From UBA9611 sp965237595 (GTDB lineage: Bacteria; Chloroflexota; Dehalococcoidia; Lucifugimonadales; UBA3495): DNA of 64,000 nucleotides. The notes beneath the pieces are model-generated. The model was not told the DNA's origin and ran no database searches. It worked only from the letters and a program-made list of their open reading frames with translations. The position numbers and the translations under genes were made by a program. This document shows positions 52,679-61,723 of the stretch, one piece after another. The DNA is taken from contig CBDEFY010000001.1 in the NCBI GenBank assembly GCA_965237595.1, positions 124,001-188,000 of the forward strand, written 5' to 3'. Numbering within the stretch: position 1 is the first letter of the stretch; every line of letters starts with the position of its first letter.

Positions 52679-55069
52679 ATGACCACGATTCATCAAGGAC
52701 CTGGAGCGTCCATAGAAATACAGGAAAGACGCCGACGCATATCAACGGCACTAGAGGCCGCTGGAATAGCTCGAAAGATTAATGAACGGTCCACTGAGTT
52801 GACCGCCAACGCCAGTGTGGTGCTGAAGAGGCGCTACCTCTCCAAGGACCGAGAGGGCAATATTCTGGAAGAGCCCGAGGGCATGTTCCGCAGGGTTGCC
52901 AAGAACCTTTCCCAGGCCGACCTGAACTACGGCGCCACCGAAGAGGAACGGCAGGCCACCGAGGAAAAGTTCTTCCGGGCGATGCAGCGTTTGGAACTGC
53001 TGCCCAATTCTCCCACTCTCATGAATGCCGGACGGGAGCTCCAGCAATTGTCGGCGTGCTTCGTCCTGCCCGTTGATGATGCCCTGGATTCCATCTTCGA
53101 CAAGGTGAAGCAGACCGCCCTGATTCATAAGAGCGGCGGCGGGACCGGCTTCTCCTTCAGCCGTCTCCGGCCAGAGGGCGACGTGGTCGGCTCCACCGGC
53201 GGCATCGCCAGCGGTCCGGTCAGTTTCATCCGCGCCTTCGACGCCGCAACCGACGTGGTGAAACAGGGCGGAACCCGCCGCGGCGCCAACATGGGCATCC
53301 TGAACGTCAACCATCCGGACGTCGAGAAGTTCATCAGGGCCAAGGAAGACGGCCAGAACCTGAGCAACTTCAATATCTCCGTTGCCGTCAACAGCGACTT
53401 CATGGAACGGGTCAAGGCCGCCGAGGAGTACGACCTGGTAAACCCGCGCACCGGGAAGGTCACCGGCCAGCGTAACGCCAAAGAGGTGTTCGACCTGTTG
53501 ACCAACATGGCCTGGAAGACCGGCGATCCCGGACTAATATTCCTGGACTTGATCAACCGAGACAATCCCAACCCCCACTTGGGCGAGATTGAAAGCACCA
53601 ACCCGTGCGGCGAGCAGCCCCTGCTGCCTCATGAGTCCTGCAATCTGGCGTCCATCAACCTGGCCCGGATGGTGACCATCGCCGACGGCGACACCGTCAT
53701 CAATTGGGAGCGGTTGGACGAGACCGTCGATATCGCCGTCCATCTGTTGGACAACGTCATCGACATGAACGAATACCCCATCCCCGAGATCGAGGAGATG
53801 AGCAAGAAGACCCGGCGCATCGGCCTCGGCGTGATGGGCTTCTCCGACCTGCTCATACAACTGGGTATCCGGTACGACTCTGAAGAGGGTCTGCGGATGG
53901 CCGAAGACGTGATGCGCCGCATCCAAGAGCGGGCCAATCAGGCGTCATCGGACCTGACCCATGGCCGGGGCACCTTCCCGGCCTGGGAAGGCAGCATTTA
54001 CAACCGGCCGGGACCCGACGGCGCCGTGCGCCCCATGCGGAACTCGGCCCCGACCACCATTGCGCCCACCGGCACCATCAGCATCATCGCCGGGGCCTCC
54101 AGCGGGATCGAGCCCCTGTTTGCCCTGAGTTACGTGCGCAATGTCATGGACAACACCAAGCTGGTGGAGGGCAACCCCAACTTTGAGGCAGTGGCCGGCC
54201 AGGAAGGGTTCTATTCCGAGGAATTGATGGAAGACCTGGCCCGCACCGGTAGCCTGGAGCACCTGGACATACCCCAGTGGGTGAAAGACGTCTTCCGGGT
54301 GTCCCACGACATCGCTCCCAAGTGGCACGTAAAGATGCAGGGCGCGGTGCAGAAGTACACCGACAATTCTGTTTCCAAGACCATAAACTTCCCCTACGAC
54401 GCCACCGTGGACGACGTGGCCGGCGCTTACATGCTGGCCTACGAGCTGGGCTGCAAGGGCATCACGGTCTACCGTGACGGCAGCAAGCCTGGTCAGGTGC
54501 TCAGCACCGGCGAGAAGTCTGCGGAGAAGGCCGGGACCGCCGAGATTCTGACCCCTCGCCAGCGGCCCCAGTCGATACGGGGCGTCACCGAGCGGGTGCG
54601 CACCGGGCACGGCAATATGTACATAACCATTAACTTCGACGAGGCGGATGCGCCCTTTGAGGTATTCGGAAACCTGGGCAAGGCCGGCGGTTGCGACTCG
54701 GCTCAGTTGGAGGCGATATCCCGGTTGGTCTCCCTGGCCCTGCGCTCGGGCATCGAGCCCAGCACGGTCATCGAGCAGTTGCGGGGCATCACCTGCTGCC
54801 CGGCGTGGGACGAGGGCACTCTGGTCCGCTCCGGCCCCGACGCGGTGGCCCTGGCTTTGGAGCGCCACACCACCGGCGCCAGCCACGAGGATAGTGAGTC
54901 CAGTGAAGTGCAGTTGAAGTTCACGCCCCAGGTCGTTGCCAACGGGAATGGCAACGGGCACGCCAAAGAGATTCTGAACGCCCGCAAATGCCCGGAGTGC
55001 AATACCCCGGTTATCTTCGAAGAGGGGTGTATAAAGTGCGCCGCCTGCGGCTGGAACAAGTGCGAGTAG
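52679..55069 (+). CDS. nrdJ: Adenosylcobalamin-dependent ribonucleotide reductase (class II)
   Basis: ATG 52679 behind AGAGGAACACC is preferred over 52655. 796 residues: LPNSPTLMNAGRELQQLSAC, SGGGTGFSFSRLRP, NPCGEQPLLPHESCNLASIN (active-site Cys and Glu), PTGTISIIAGASSGIEP, and a C-terminal TSCPD-type domain with four-Cys zinc ribbon CPECNTPVIFEEGC..CAACGWNKC. It makes deoxynucleotides using B12. No cobalamin riboswitch is visible upstream; control appears to be by NrdR. Confidence 0.93.
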   Translation: MTTIHQGPGASIEIQERRRRISTALEAAGIARKINERSTELTANASVVLKRRYLSKDREGNILEEPEGMFRRVAKNLSQADLNYGATEEERQATEEKFFRAMQRLELLPNSPTLMNAGRELQQLSACFVLPVDDALDSIFDKVKQTALIHKSGGGTGFSFSRLRPEGDVVGSTGGIASGPVSFIRAFDAATDVVKQGGTRRGANMGILNVNHPDVEKFIRAKEDGQNLSNFNISVAVNSDFMERVKAAEEYDLVNPRTGKVTGQRNAKEVFDLLTNMAWKTGDPGLIFLDLINRDNPNPHLGEIESTNPCGEQPLLPHESCNLASINLARMVTIADGDTVINWERLDETVDIAVHLLDNVIDMNEYPIPEIEEMSKKTRRIGLGVMGFSDLLIQLGIRYDSEEGLRMAEDVMRRIQERANQASSDLTHGRGTFPAWEGSIYNRPGPDGAVRPMRNSAPTTIAPTGTISIIAGASSGIEPLFALSYVRNVMDNTKLVEGNPNFEAVAGQEGFYSEELMEDLARTGSLEHLDIPQWVKDVFRVSHDIAPKWHVKMQGAVQKYTDNSVSKTINFPYDATVDDVAGAYMLAYELGCKGITVYRDGSKPGQVLSTGEKSAEKAGTAEILTPRQRPQSIRGVTERVRTGHGNMYITINFDEADAPFEVFGNLGKAGGCDSAQLEAISRLVSLALRSGIEPSTVIEQLRGITCCPAWDEGTLVRSGPDAVALALERHTTGASHEDSESSEVQLKFTPQVVANGNGNGHAKEILNARKCPECNTPVIFEEGCIKCAACGWNKCE

Positions 55070-55259
55070 CGGCAGCCGGCGCGGCGCAATTGGGTACCGA
55101 GTAGGTACGGGAGAGAAGTAATCGAGGAAGAAAACCTTAAAGAGTCATATCGGGCGGGCCTGGCTGGTGCAGGGTGTGTGGTTGTGGAGGCCGACTGCTG
55201 CTGCTGCTAATCGAGTCTCACGTGTGGTGCGGTTCCTGCGCTAGCCTGGCTGCCTTCCC
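55070..55259 (+). other. nrdJ trailer without a recognisable gene
   Basis: The nrdJ frame stays open past its TAG for 46 codons and ends in four Cys codons before TAA (55210), but the nrdJ C terminus is already complete. I regard the extension as chance. The segment leads directly into the terminator and may simply be 3' untranslated sequence. Confidence 0.4.
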
Positions 55260-55298
55260 AGAGCCCCCGGCGGCCAATGCCGGGGGCTCTTTTTCTTC
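55260..55298 (+). terminator. Rho-independent terminator after nrdJ
   Basis: The perfect 12-bp stem AGAGCCCCCGGC / GCCGGGGGCTCT with loop GGCCAAT is followed by TTTTTCTT. It is a strong terminator. The rest of the spacer to 55526 is AT-rich and probably holds the pdxA promoter. Confidence 0.93.
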
Positions 55299-55526
55299 CC
55301 AGGACCACGTTTCTTGGAGTCCGTTTCTCAGTTCGTTATTCCCAGTTCGATATTCAATGTAGACCAACCATACCATACAAATCAAGGGGTATAAAACCCT
55401 GCTCATGCTATAATTCCGGCGCGTCTAGGCCCCTTAATTACATAACCATCCAAATATTAACGAAATTCGACAAATAACAGCATCGGCTGCGATCACTTAG
55501 CCCGGTGTGGGCTGGAGGAAGGCATC

Positions 55527-56543
55527 ATGACCACAGGTCGGAAACCGGCAATAGCAATAACCATGGGCGACCCCTGCGGGATCGGCCCGGAAGTGGTGGT
55601 GAAAGCCATGGCCGACCCCAAGGTGTTCGCCGCCTGCCGCCCTCTGGTGGTGGGCAACGTCTACGCCATGGAGCAGGCCGTGTCCTTGGCAGGCGTCCCG
55701 ATGAAAATCAATGAGGTCGCCGACCCCGCCGCCGCCGGCTCGGAGTCAGGCGTCATCGACGTTGTGGACATCCATAACCTGAACCCCGAGGACATAACCG
55801 TGGGTCAGATTAGTCCAATCTGCGGCAAGGCGGCTATGGAATGGGTGACCAAAGCCGGCGAACTGGCCTTGGCCGGCGTGGTCGATGCCCTGGCCACCGC
55901 CCCCCTCAACAAAGAGGCGGCGAGCCTGGCAGGGTACAAGTCCATCGGTCACATGGAGTTATTGCAGGAACTGTCCAAGTCCAAGACGGTGGCCACCATG
56001 CTGATGGCCAAGAACCTGCGGGTGGTCCACCTGAGTACACACCGCTCCCTGCGCCTGGCCTGCGACCTAGTCAAGAAAGACCGGATTCTCGAATACCTGA
56101 GGCTCACCCACGAGAGCTTTGTGAAGTTCGGTTTCAAAAACCCAAAGATCGCCGCCTCAGCCCTCAACCCCCACGGCAGCGACGGCGGACTGATGGGTGA
56201 TGAAGAAGCTGAGGAGATTGCCCCGGCGGTCGAGGCCGCCAGGGAAGAAGGCATCAACGCCGTTGGCCCGGTCCCGGCGGACATCATCTTTCACCAGGCA
56301 ATCCAAAACCAATACGACGCGGTGTTGTGCATGTACCACGACCAAGGACACATCCCCGTCAAGGTCTATGGGTTTGAAGAGAGCATCACCGCCAACTTGG
56401 GCCTGCCCTTCGTTAGGACGTCCGTCGACCACGGCACCGCCTTCGACATAGCCGGTAAAGGCGTGGCCAGCCACGAGAGCATGTTGGAGTCCATCCGCCT
56501 GGCGGTGGCCCTGGCCCAGGGCAACGGTCTGACCGAATTCTGA
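55527..56543 (+). CDS. pdxA: PdxA-family 4-hydroxythreonine-4-phosphate dehydrogenase
   Basis: 338 residues: AITMGDPCGIGPEVVVKAM, ALATAPLNKEAASLAGYKSI with GHMELLQEL, metal/phosphate site ALNPHGSDGGLMGDEEAEEI, MYHDQGHIPVKVYGFEES and TSVDHGTAFDIAGKG. It oxidises 4-phosphohydroxy-L-threonine in pyridoxal phosphate synthesis. Close paralogues (PdxA2) act on other hydroxy acids, and no other pdx gene is nearby. Confidence 0.88.
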   Translation: MTTGRKPAIAITMGDPCGIGPEVVVKAMADPKVFAACRPLVVGNVYAMEQAVSLAGVPMKINEVADPAAAGSESGVIDVVDIHNLNPEDITVGQISPICGKAAMEWVTKAGELALAGVVDALATAPLNKEAASLAGYKSIGHMELLQELSKSKTVATMLMAKNLRVVHLSTHRSLRLACDLVKKDRILEYLRLTHESFVKFGFKNPKIAASALNPHGSDGGLMGDEEAEEIAPAVEAAREEGINAVGPVPADIIFHQAIQNQYDAVLCMYHDQGHIPVKVYGFEESITANLGLPFVRTSVDHGTAFDIAGKGVASHESMLESIRLAVALAQGNGLTEF

Positions 56544-56696
56544 AGGTCCAACCAGGGTCAACCAGGCGCCGCCCGTAGCTTTGAAGCCCAGCTTCGGTGA
56601 TATAATGGTGTCCGGTATTTAATCGTGTTTCCCGTTGGTCACAGTCCTGTCTGTGGTAAGCGACGGGCTGGTCTCCCGGCAGGAAGGAAAGAAAAA

Positions 56697-57500
56697 ATGA
56701 AAGTGGCGTTCATCGGTGGAGGCAAGATGGCGGAAGCCATCCTCCACGGCGTCCTGTCCGGCAAACTGGCGGCCCCCACCGATATCAGCGTGGGCGAGCC
56801 GGTGGCCGAGCGCCGCGACTACCTCTCCAGCCAGTTCGGCGTTACCACAGACCCCGACAACCTGAAGTCGGCCCAACAGGCGGATCTGGTGGTCTTGGCC
56901 GTTAAGCCCCAGGACCTTGGCCCGGTGATGGGGCAGTTGAAGGGCCATCTGGATTCCCAGCAGGCCGCCCTCTCCATAGTTGCCGGGGCAAAGATGGACA
57001 CCCTGTCCAAGGGCTTGGGCCATGGGTCGGTCGTCCGCGTGATGCCTAACACCCCCGCCCAGATAGGGGCCGGCATGTCCCTCTGGACCTGCTCCGAGGG
57101 AGTGGACGCGGCGAAACGGGAATTGGTCAAATCGGTGTTGGGGACCATAGGTCAGGAGATTTACGTCTCCGACGAGAAATACATGGACATGGCCACCGCC
57201 CTCAGCGCCAGCGGGCCGGCCTATGTGTTCTTGTTCATCGAGGCGCTGATTGACGCCGGCGTCTACGTGGGCATGCCCAGGGACATGGCCCGGACATTGG
57301 CCCTGCAGACGGTATATGGCAGCACCAAGCTGGTGATGGACACCGGTATGCATCCGGTCGAACTGAAAGACATGGTCGTCTCTCCGGCGGGCACCACCGC
57401 CGAGGCACTACGCGTATTGGAGGACCAAGGAGTTCCCGCCGCCATCGTCAGCGCCGTGGACGCCGCCTACCGGAAAGCGGTCCAGTTGGGTCAGGGGTAG
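56697..57500 (+). CDS. proC: Pyrroline-5-carboxylate reductase
   Basis: ATG 56697 after AGGAAGGAAAG. The 267-residue protein has MKVAFIGGGKMAEAILHGVL (Rossmann motif), VVLAVKPQDL, VRVMPNTPAQIGAGM, and the helical dimer domain ALSASGPAYVFLFIEALIDA with LKDMVVSPAGTTAEALRVLE. It makes proline from P5C. yggT follows six bases later. Confidence 0.93.
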   Translation: MKVAFIGGGKMAEAILHGVLSGKLAAPTDISVGEPVAERRDYLSSQFGVTTDPDNLKSAQQADLVVLAVKPQDLGPVMGQLKGHLDSQQAALSIVAGAKMDTLSKGLGHGSVVRVMPNTPAQIGAGMSLWTCSEGVDAAKRELVKSVLGTIGQEIYVSDEKYMDMATALSASGPAYVFLFIEALIDAGVYVGMPRDMARTLALQTVYGSTKLVMDTGMHPVELKDMVVSPAGTTAEALRVLEDQGVPAAIVSAVDAAYRKAVQLGQG

Positions 57501-57505
57501 AGGAC

Positions 57506-57763
57506 TTGGATTTAGCAGGGGTGCTCAAGGGAATTTTAACTCTCTTCGTCATCGCGATCTTTGCCCGGGTGATTCTCTCATTCATAATCCCCCTAAGCGG
57601 TGTCAGGCCCCATCCGGTTATCATCAGCATCAATACCTTGGTGACCCAGATCACCGAGCCGGTCCTCGGGCCCATCCGCCGGACCCTGCCCAGCTTTGGC
57701 GGTTTCGACTTCAGCCCCACGGTGGTACTGATCGTCCTATTCCTACTCATTGGAATCCTGTAA
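57506..57763 (+). CDS. yggT: YggT-family membrane protein
   Basis: An 85-residue protein with two membrane helices (ILTLFVIAIFARVILSFI; TVVLIVLFLLIGIL) flanking NTLVTQITEPVLGPIRRTLP, the YggT signature. The start is TTG 57506. proC-yggT adjacency is widespread. Confidence 0.88.
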   Translation: MDLAGVLKGILTLFVIAIFARVILSFIIPLSGVRPHPVIISINTLVTQITEPVLGPIRRTLPSFGGFDFSPTVVLIVLFLLIGIL

Positions 57764-57789
57764 GCAGATCTTCAGGGCCCCTAAGTCCC

Positions 57790-57818
57790 TTGACCCAGCG
57801 TCTCCCCGTTCATAGAAT
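57790..57818 (+). promoter_or_regulatory. Promoter of the padR-membrane protein operon
   Basis: TTGACC (57790-57795), 17-base spacer, TAGAAT (57813-57818). The PadR start codon is 54 bases downstream and a palindromic operator lies in between. Confidence 0.7.
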
Positions 57819-57834
57819 GGCCGCATATATTCCT

Positions 57835-57849
57835 TATAGATTATCTATA
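57835..57849. promoter_or_regulatory. Candidate PadR operator
   Basis: The 15-base perfect palindrome TATAGAT-T-ATCTATA sits 16 bases past the -10 box, where a bound PadR dimer would block transcription of its own operon. Confidence 0.65.
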
Positions 57850-57871
57850 TCGAACCTGGACCTGTGACAAG

Positions 57872-58216
57872 ATGCGTCAACAAGAAATGCTGAAAGGCAA
57901 CACCGAGACCCTGCTTCTGGCCCTTCTGGAAGACGAGGCCATGTACGGCTATCAGATTGTGAAGGAAGTGGACAAGAGAAGCAGCGGCTACCTCGCCTTC
58001 AAGGAGGGCACTCTCTACCCTGCCCTCCACCGCCTGGAGAAGGCTAAACTGATTGATGGCCGGTGGGAAAACACCCCAAACAACGTGCGCCGGCGTTACT
58101 ACCTAATCACCGCCAAGGGTCAACAGGCCCTGGCCGATCGGCTCACGGAATGGCAGCACTTCAGCAATGCCATGAACTCCATCATGCTGCCCGGTTTGCA
58201 GCCCGAGGCCAAGTAG
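57872..58216 (+). CDS. PadR-family transcriptional regulator
   Basis: A 114-residue winged helix: MLKGNTETLLLALLEDEAMY, GYQIVKEVDKRSSG, FKEGTLYPALHRLEKAKLID, RRRYYLITAKGQQALAD, as in short (subfamily 2) PadR proteins. It precedes a HAAS-type membrane protein, the usual partner pair. Its 3' end lies in a 35-bp tandem duplication. Confidence 0.9.
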   Translation: MRQQEMLKGNTETLLLALLEDEAMYGYQIVKEVDKRSSGYLAFKEGTLYPALHRLEKAKLIDGRWENTPNNVRRRYYLITAKGQQALADRLTEWQHFSNAMNSIMLPGLQPEAK

Positions 58217-58253
58217 GCATGCTGCCCGGTGCGCAGCCCGAGGCCAAGTAGGC
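58184..58253 (+). repeat. 35-bp tandem duplication across the padR stop codon
   Basis: 58184-58218 (ATGCTGCCCGGTTTGCAGCC...) and 58219-58253 are direct repeats with two differences (TT versus GC at the same place). The second copy repeats the codons of LPGLQPEAK and the TAG after the real stop, leaving the regulator's protein unchanged. Confidence 0.9.
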
Positions 58254-58260
58254 AAACGCC

Positions 58261-59268
58261 ATGCCATTTGAGGTCGCTAACTACCTTTACGCGCTGGCCC
58301 GAAGGCTCCATCTCGATCCCGCCGAAAAGGACGAGATTATCCAGGAGCTGGAAGCCCACCTGGAAGACAAAGCCGCCGAGTTGGAGGCCCAGGGAGTGGA
58401 CCACGACACGGCCGCAGCCCGTGCCGTTCAGGATATGGGCGCGCCCAACACCGTTGCCCGCGGCATGTACGCGGTGCACAGTACCGGCGTGTGGCGGGAC
58501 GTGCTCCTGGCGACTATTCCCCACTTCCTGCTGGCGTCGCTCTTTGCCCTCCACCTATGGAGCCAATACTTCTTGGTCACCCTGCTGCTGATTGCGATTG
58601 TGTTTGTGACCTGGCGCAACTGGCGGGCCGGGAACCCCAGCAAATGGTCGTATTCCTGGATGGGCTATTCTCTGGCGGCGCCCGCACTGTCCTGGCTCTT
58701 GTCTCTGATTACCCTTGGCTATGGCGCTTGGACCCTGGTTACCACCGGGCAATTGCCCTTCAATGTGGTGCTCTTCTTCCTGCTTATCGGATACGTACCG
58801 TTCTCTATGTGGATCATGGCCAACGTCATCTTCAAGATGGTAAAAAGAGACTGGCTGCTCGCTTCGTTGACCGCATTGCCCTTTCCTTTCCTCACCTCGT
58901 GGGTTCTGTTTTTGAACTGGCAGGGGGGGCTCTGGAGCAACCACGCCGAACGTATGCAGGACTCTGATACCGCCAGGGCCTTTATCTTCCTGGCCATGGC
59001 CGTAACCACCGCCGTCTTCTTGAAGGTGGGCCCACGTTTGCTCCGCATCGGACTGCTCACCGTCACCACTTCCATCCTGGTCATAATCACTGCCGCCTCT
59101 CTGCCAGTGAGCTTGAACGCATTGGCCGTGGTCCTGATGATTGTTGCCTCCCTGGCGTTTCTGCTGAGTCCCGCCGTGTTGGAGTCGAAGATGGAACAGA
59201 GGCGGCTTAGGGCAGAAACGGAGGCCGCGGGCGAGGTACCTGACGGTTGGCCGCCGGACGGAACTTAG
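58261..59268 (+). CDS. Multi-pass membrane protein with N-terminal HAAS-type domain
   Basis: 335 residues. The N-terminal about 75 residues are helical and charged (EKDEIIQELEAHLEDKAAEL, DHDTAAARAVQDMGAP), the HAAS/permease-prefix type often encoded behind padR. Around eight hydrophobic helices follow (for example HFLLASLFALHLW, YFLVTLLLIAIVFVTW, VVLFFLLIGYVPFSMWIMAN), then a charged tail. It is probably regulated by and coupled to PadR, with a membrane-stress or transport role not determinable here. Confidence 0.75.
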   Translation: MPFEVANYLYALARRLHLDPAEKDEIIQELEAHLEDKAAELEAQGVDHDTAAARAVQDMGAPNTVARGMYAVHSTGVWRDVLLATIPHFLLASLFALHLWSQYFLVTLLLIAIVFVTWRNWRAGNPSKWSYSWMGYSLAAPALSWLLSLITLGYGAWTLVTTGQLPFNVVLFFLLIGYVPFSMWIMANVIFKMVKRDWLLASLTALPFPFLTSWVLFLNWQGGLWSNHAERMQDSDTARAFIFLAMAVTTAVFLKVGPRLLRIGLLTVTTSILVIITAASLPVSLNALAVVLMIVASLAFLLSPAVLESKMEQRRLRAETEAAGEVPDGWPPDGT

Positions 59269-59453
59269 CCGTCCCGAACGTTGCCGCCCCGAAAGTTGCG
59301 ATAGTCGTCGACCGCAGTTGCTGTCTTCCCCAAGACTTGGTCCGGAAATGGGCTAACACTGTCGCCCCAATCACCTCGGCGCTTCTCCGAGGTAATACCG
59401 ACTATAATAATCTAGTCGATGAATCTGACGATTGACTGGCCGGACGGGGCGGA

Positions 59454-60089
59454 TTGGACGACAGACTGAATAACGACGTGGCATCGCTACGCAGGGTGCT
59501 GGACCAAGACCTAGGCATTGCTCAGCCGCGCATGCCGGAGCAACCGCTGCTGGTCGCCATGTGCGGCCTGCCAGGCACGGGCAAGTCTTACTTCGCCGCC
59601 AAGTTGACCGAGCAGGTCCCCTTTCTGATTTTGGAGACCGACCGGCTTCGCAAGGTGCTGGTCAGCCATCCCAAATACACCACCGGCGAGCACCGCCGTG
59701 TGTTCCGGTCCTGTTATTACCTCATCGAAGAGTACCTCTCCAACGGATACAGCGTCCTGTTCGACGCCACCAATCTCAACGAGGAGTTCCGGACTTATTT
59801 ATACGACATCTCAGAGTCCACCGGCGCGCCCATGGCCGTGGTGCACGTCACAGCGCCCAGGGACACGGTCCGCCGCCGCCTGAAGCAGCGCAAAGCGGAC
59901 CAGCACGCCAACACCTACTCGGACGCCGGATGGCTGATATACACCAGACTGGCCCCGGTGGAAGAACCGGTACAGCGGGAACACTACTCGGTGGACACCT
60001 CGAAGAACATCACCCCGGTGCTGGAGCAAGTGATTGGTTGGGCCCGCTCCGGCGGTCGAACCAGGCAAAAATCGGAAACAGGTGCATAA
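59454..60089 (+). CDS. P-loop kinase (AAA_33/zeta-toxin-like)
   Basis: 211 residues starting at TTG 59454: Walker A VAMCGLPGTGKSYFAAKL, ETDRLRKVLVSHPKYTT, LFDATNLNEEFRTYLYDISE and VVHVTAPRDTVRRRLKQRKA (lid Arg residues). Related proteins phosphorylate small molecules. Free-standing, with no antitoxin gene next to it, so I do not call it a toxin. pepA follows five bases later. Confidence 0.75.
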   Translation: MDDRLNNDVASLRRVLDQDLGIAQPRMPEQPLLVAMCGLPGTGKSYFAAKLTEQVPFLILETDRLRKVLVSHPKYTTGEHRRVFRSCYYLIEEYLSNGYSVLFDATNLNEEFRTYLYDISESTGAPMAVVHVTAPRDTVRRRLKQRKADQHANTYSDAGWLIYTRLAPVEEPVQREHYSVDTSKNITPVLEQVIGWARSGGRTRQKSETGA

Positions 60090-60094
60090 CCCCA

Positions 60095-61711
60095 ATGACG
60101 ACGACGCAAAAGACCAAGGCATCAAATGCCAAAAATTCCTCCAAATCCCCCAAGACCAAAGCATTGGAGATTAACGTCGAGTCCGCTGATATCATCGGCA
60201 TTGACACCCCGGCTCTGGTGGTCAACCTGTTCCGAGGAGTGAAGAAGCCCGGCGGCGCCACCGGGGCGGTGGACAAAGCCCTGGGCGGGGCAATCACCCA
60301 GTTGATCAAAGACGGGGAGATTAAGGGCAGCACCGGGGAGACCACCCTGATTCACACCCTGGGCAAGATCAAGCCCAGCCGGGTGCTTGTGGTGGGCCTG
60401 GGCCCCCAGGACAAGTTCGATGTCCAGGTCGTGCGCCGGGTGTCGGCCGAAGTCGTCAGGTTCCTGCGCCACAAGGGTATCTCCAGTGCCGCCACCATTG
60501 CCCACGGGTCGGGAATCGGCGGATTGGACCCTCGACAATCCGGCCAGGCCATCGCTGAGGGCACCCATCTGGGCCTCTACAAATTTGGGAATTATCTGAC
60601 CAAGAACGGTGAAGCCACCACCGAGTTCAAGAAGATGACGGTTGTGGAGTTGGACAAGACTAGCGCCAAAGCCATCGACGCCGGAGTCAAACTGGGTTGC
60701 ACTACGGCCCAGGCGTCCATCGTCGCCCGCAACATGGTGAACGAACCGGCCAACCACATGACCCCGTCCCGCATGGCCGAAGCCGCCAGCAAAGTGGCCA
60801 AGGACTAGGGTCTCAAGATTGAGGTGCTGGACAACCCAGAGATGAAGAAGATGGGTATGGGCGCGTTCATGGGGGTTGCCCAGGGCACCGACGAACCGGC
60901 CAAGCTCATCGTCCTGAGATACGATGGCGACCCCGGCAACGTGGAGAACAACCTGGGTCTCATCGGCAAGGGGATCACCTTTGACACCGGCGGGATATCT
61001 CTCAAGCCTCCCGCTGGCATGGAGTCAATGAAGGGCGACATGGCCGGGGGCGCGTCGGTCATTGCCGCCATGCAGATCATCGGGCAGCTCAAACCCAAGA
61101 TAAACGTCTTGGCCGTGATAGCGGCGACAGAGAACATGCCTGGAGCGTCCGCCCAGCGCCCCGGAGACGTGGTGCGGGCCATGAATGGTAAGACTATCGA
61201 GGTAATCAACACCGACGCCGAAGGCCGTCTGGTGCTGGCCGACGCCCTGTGTTACGCCCGGGAGCAGGGCATCACCCGGCTGGTGGACGTGGCGACCCTG
61301 ACCGGGGCCATGGTGACCACCCTGGGGAAAGCCTGCACCGGGATCATGGGCAACGACGATAAGCTGGTACAACAGACCATCGACGCCGGCAAAAAGACCG
61401 GCGAGAAGTTCTGGGAACTGCCCATGTTCGATGAATACAAAGACCTAATCAAGAGCGACGTTGCCGATATGAAGAACAGCGGCGGGCGGCAAGCCGGCTC
61501 CATCAGCGCCGCCCTGCTGCTGGCCGAGTTCGTGGACGGGGTGGCCTGGGTGCACCTGGACATTGCTGGCACATCAACGTCTGACAAAGCTTCCGGTTAC
61601 CTGGTTAAGGGGGCCACCGGGGTACCGGTGCGCACACTAGCCCAATTGGCCATGGACCTAGCCGTAGAGCGTGCTCCCAGGAAGTCCAGAAGCAGAGCCA
61701 AGGCCAAGTAG
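60095..61711 (+). pseudogene. pepA: Leucyl aminopeptidase (M17) with an in-frame TAG
   Basis: ATG 60095 opens a Lys/Ser-rich tail and the macro-like N domain (ALVVNLFRGVKKPGGATGAV). The TAG at 60806-60808 falls between AEAASKVAKD and GLKIEVLDNPEM, the linker to the catalytic domain. The catalytic half is intact: GLIGKGITFDTGGISLKPPA (Lys, Asp), MKGDMAGGASVIAAM, NTDAEGRLVLADAL. Everything except one codon is canonical, so this is either a recent nonsense mutation, an error, or suppressed amber. The catalytic part has no good start of its own. Confidence 0.85.
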
Positions 61712-61723
61712 GGGAGGCGAATC

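Noticed and set aside
55070..55212. Open extension of nrdJ past TAG, ending in four Cys codons
   Set aside because: The NrdJ C-terminal zinc ribbon is complete before the TAG; the extension has no start, and (TGC)4 is a simple repeat.
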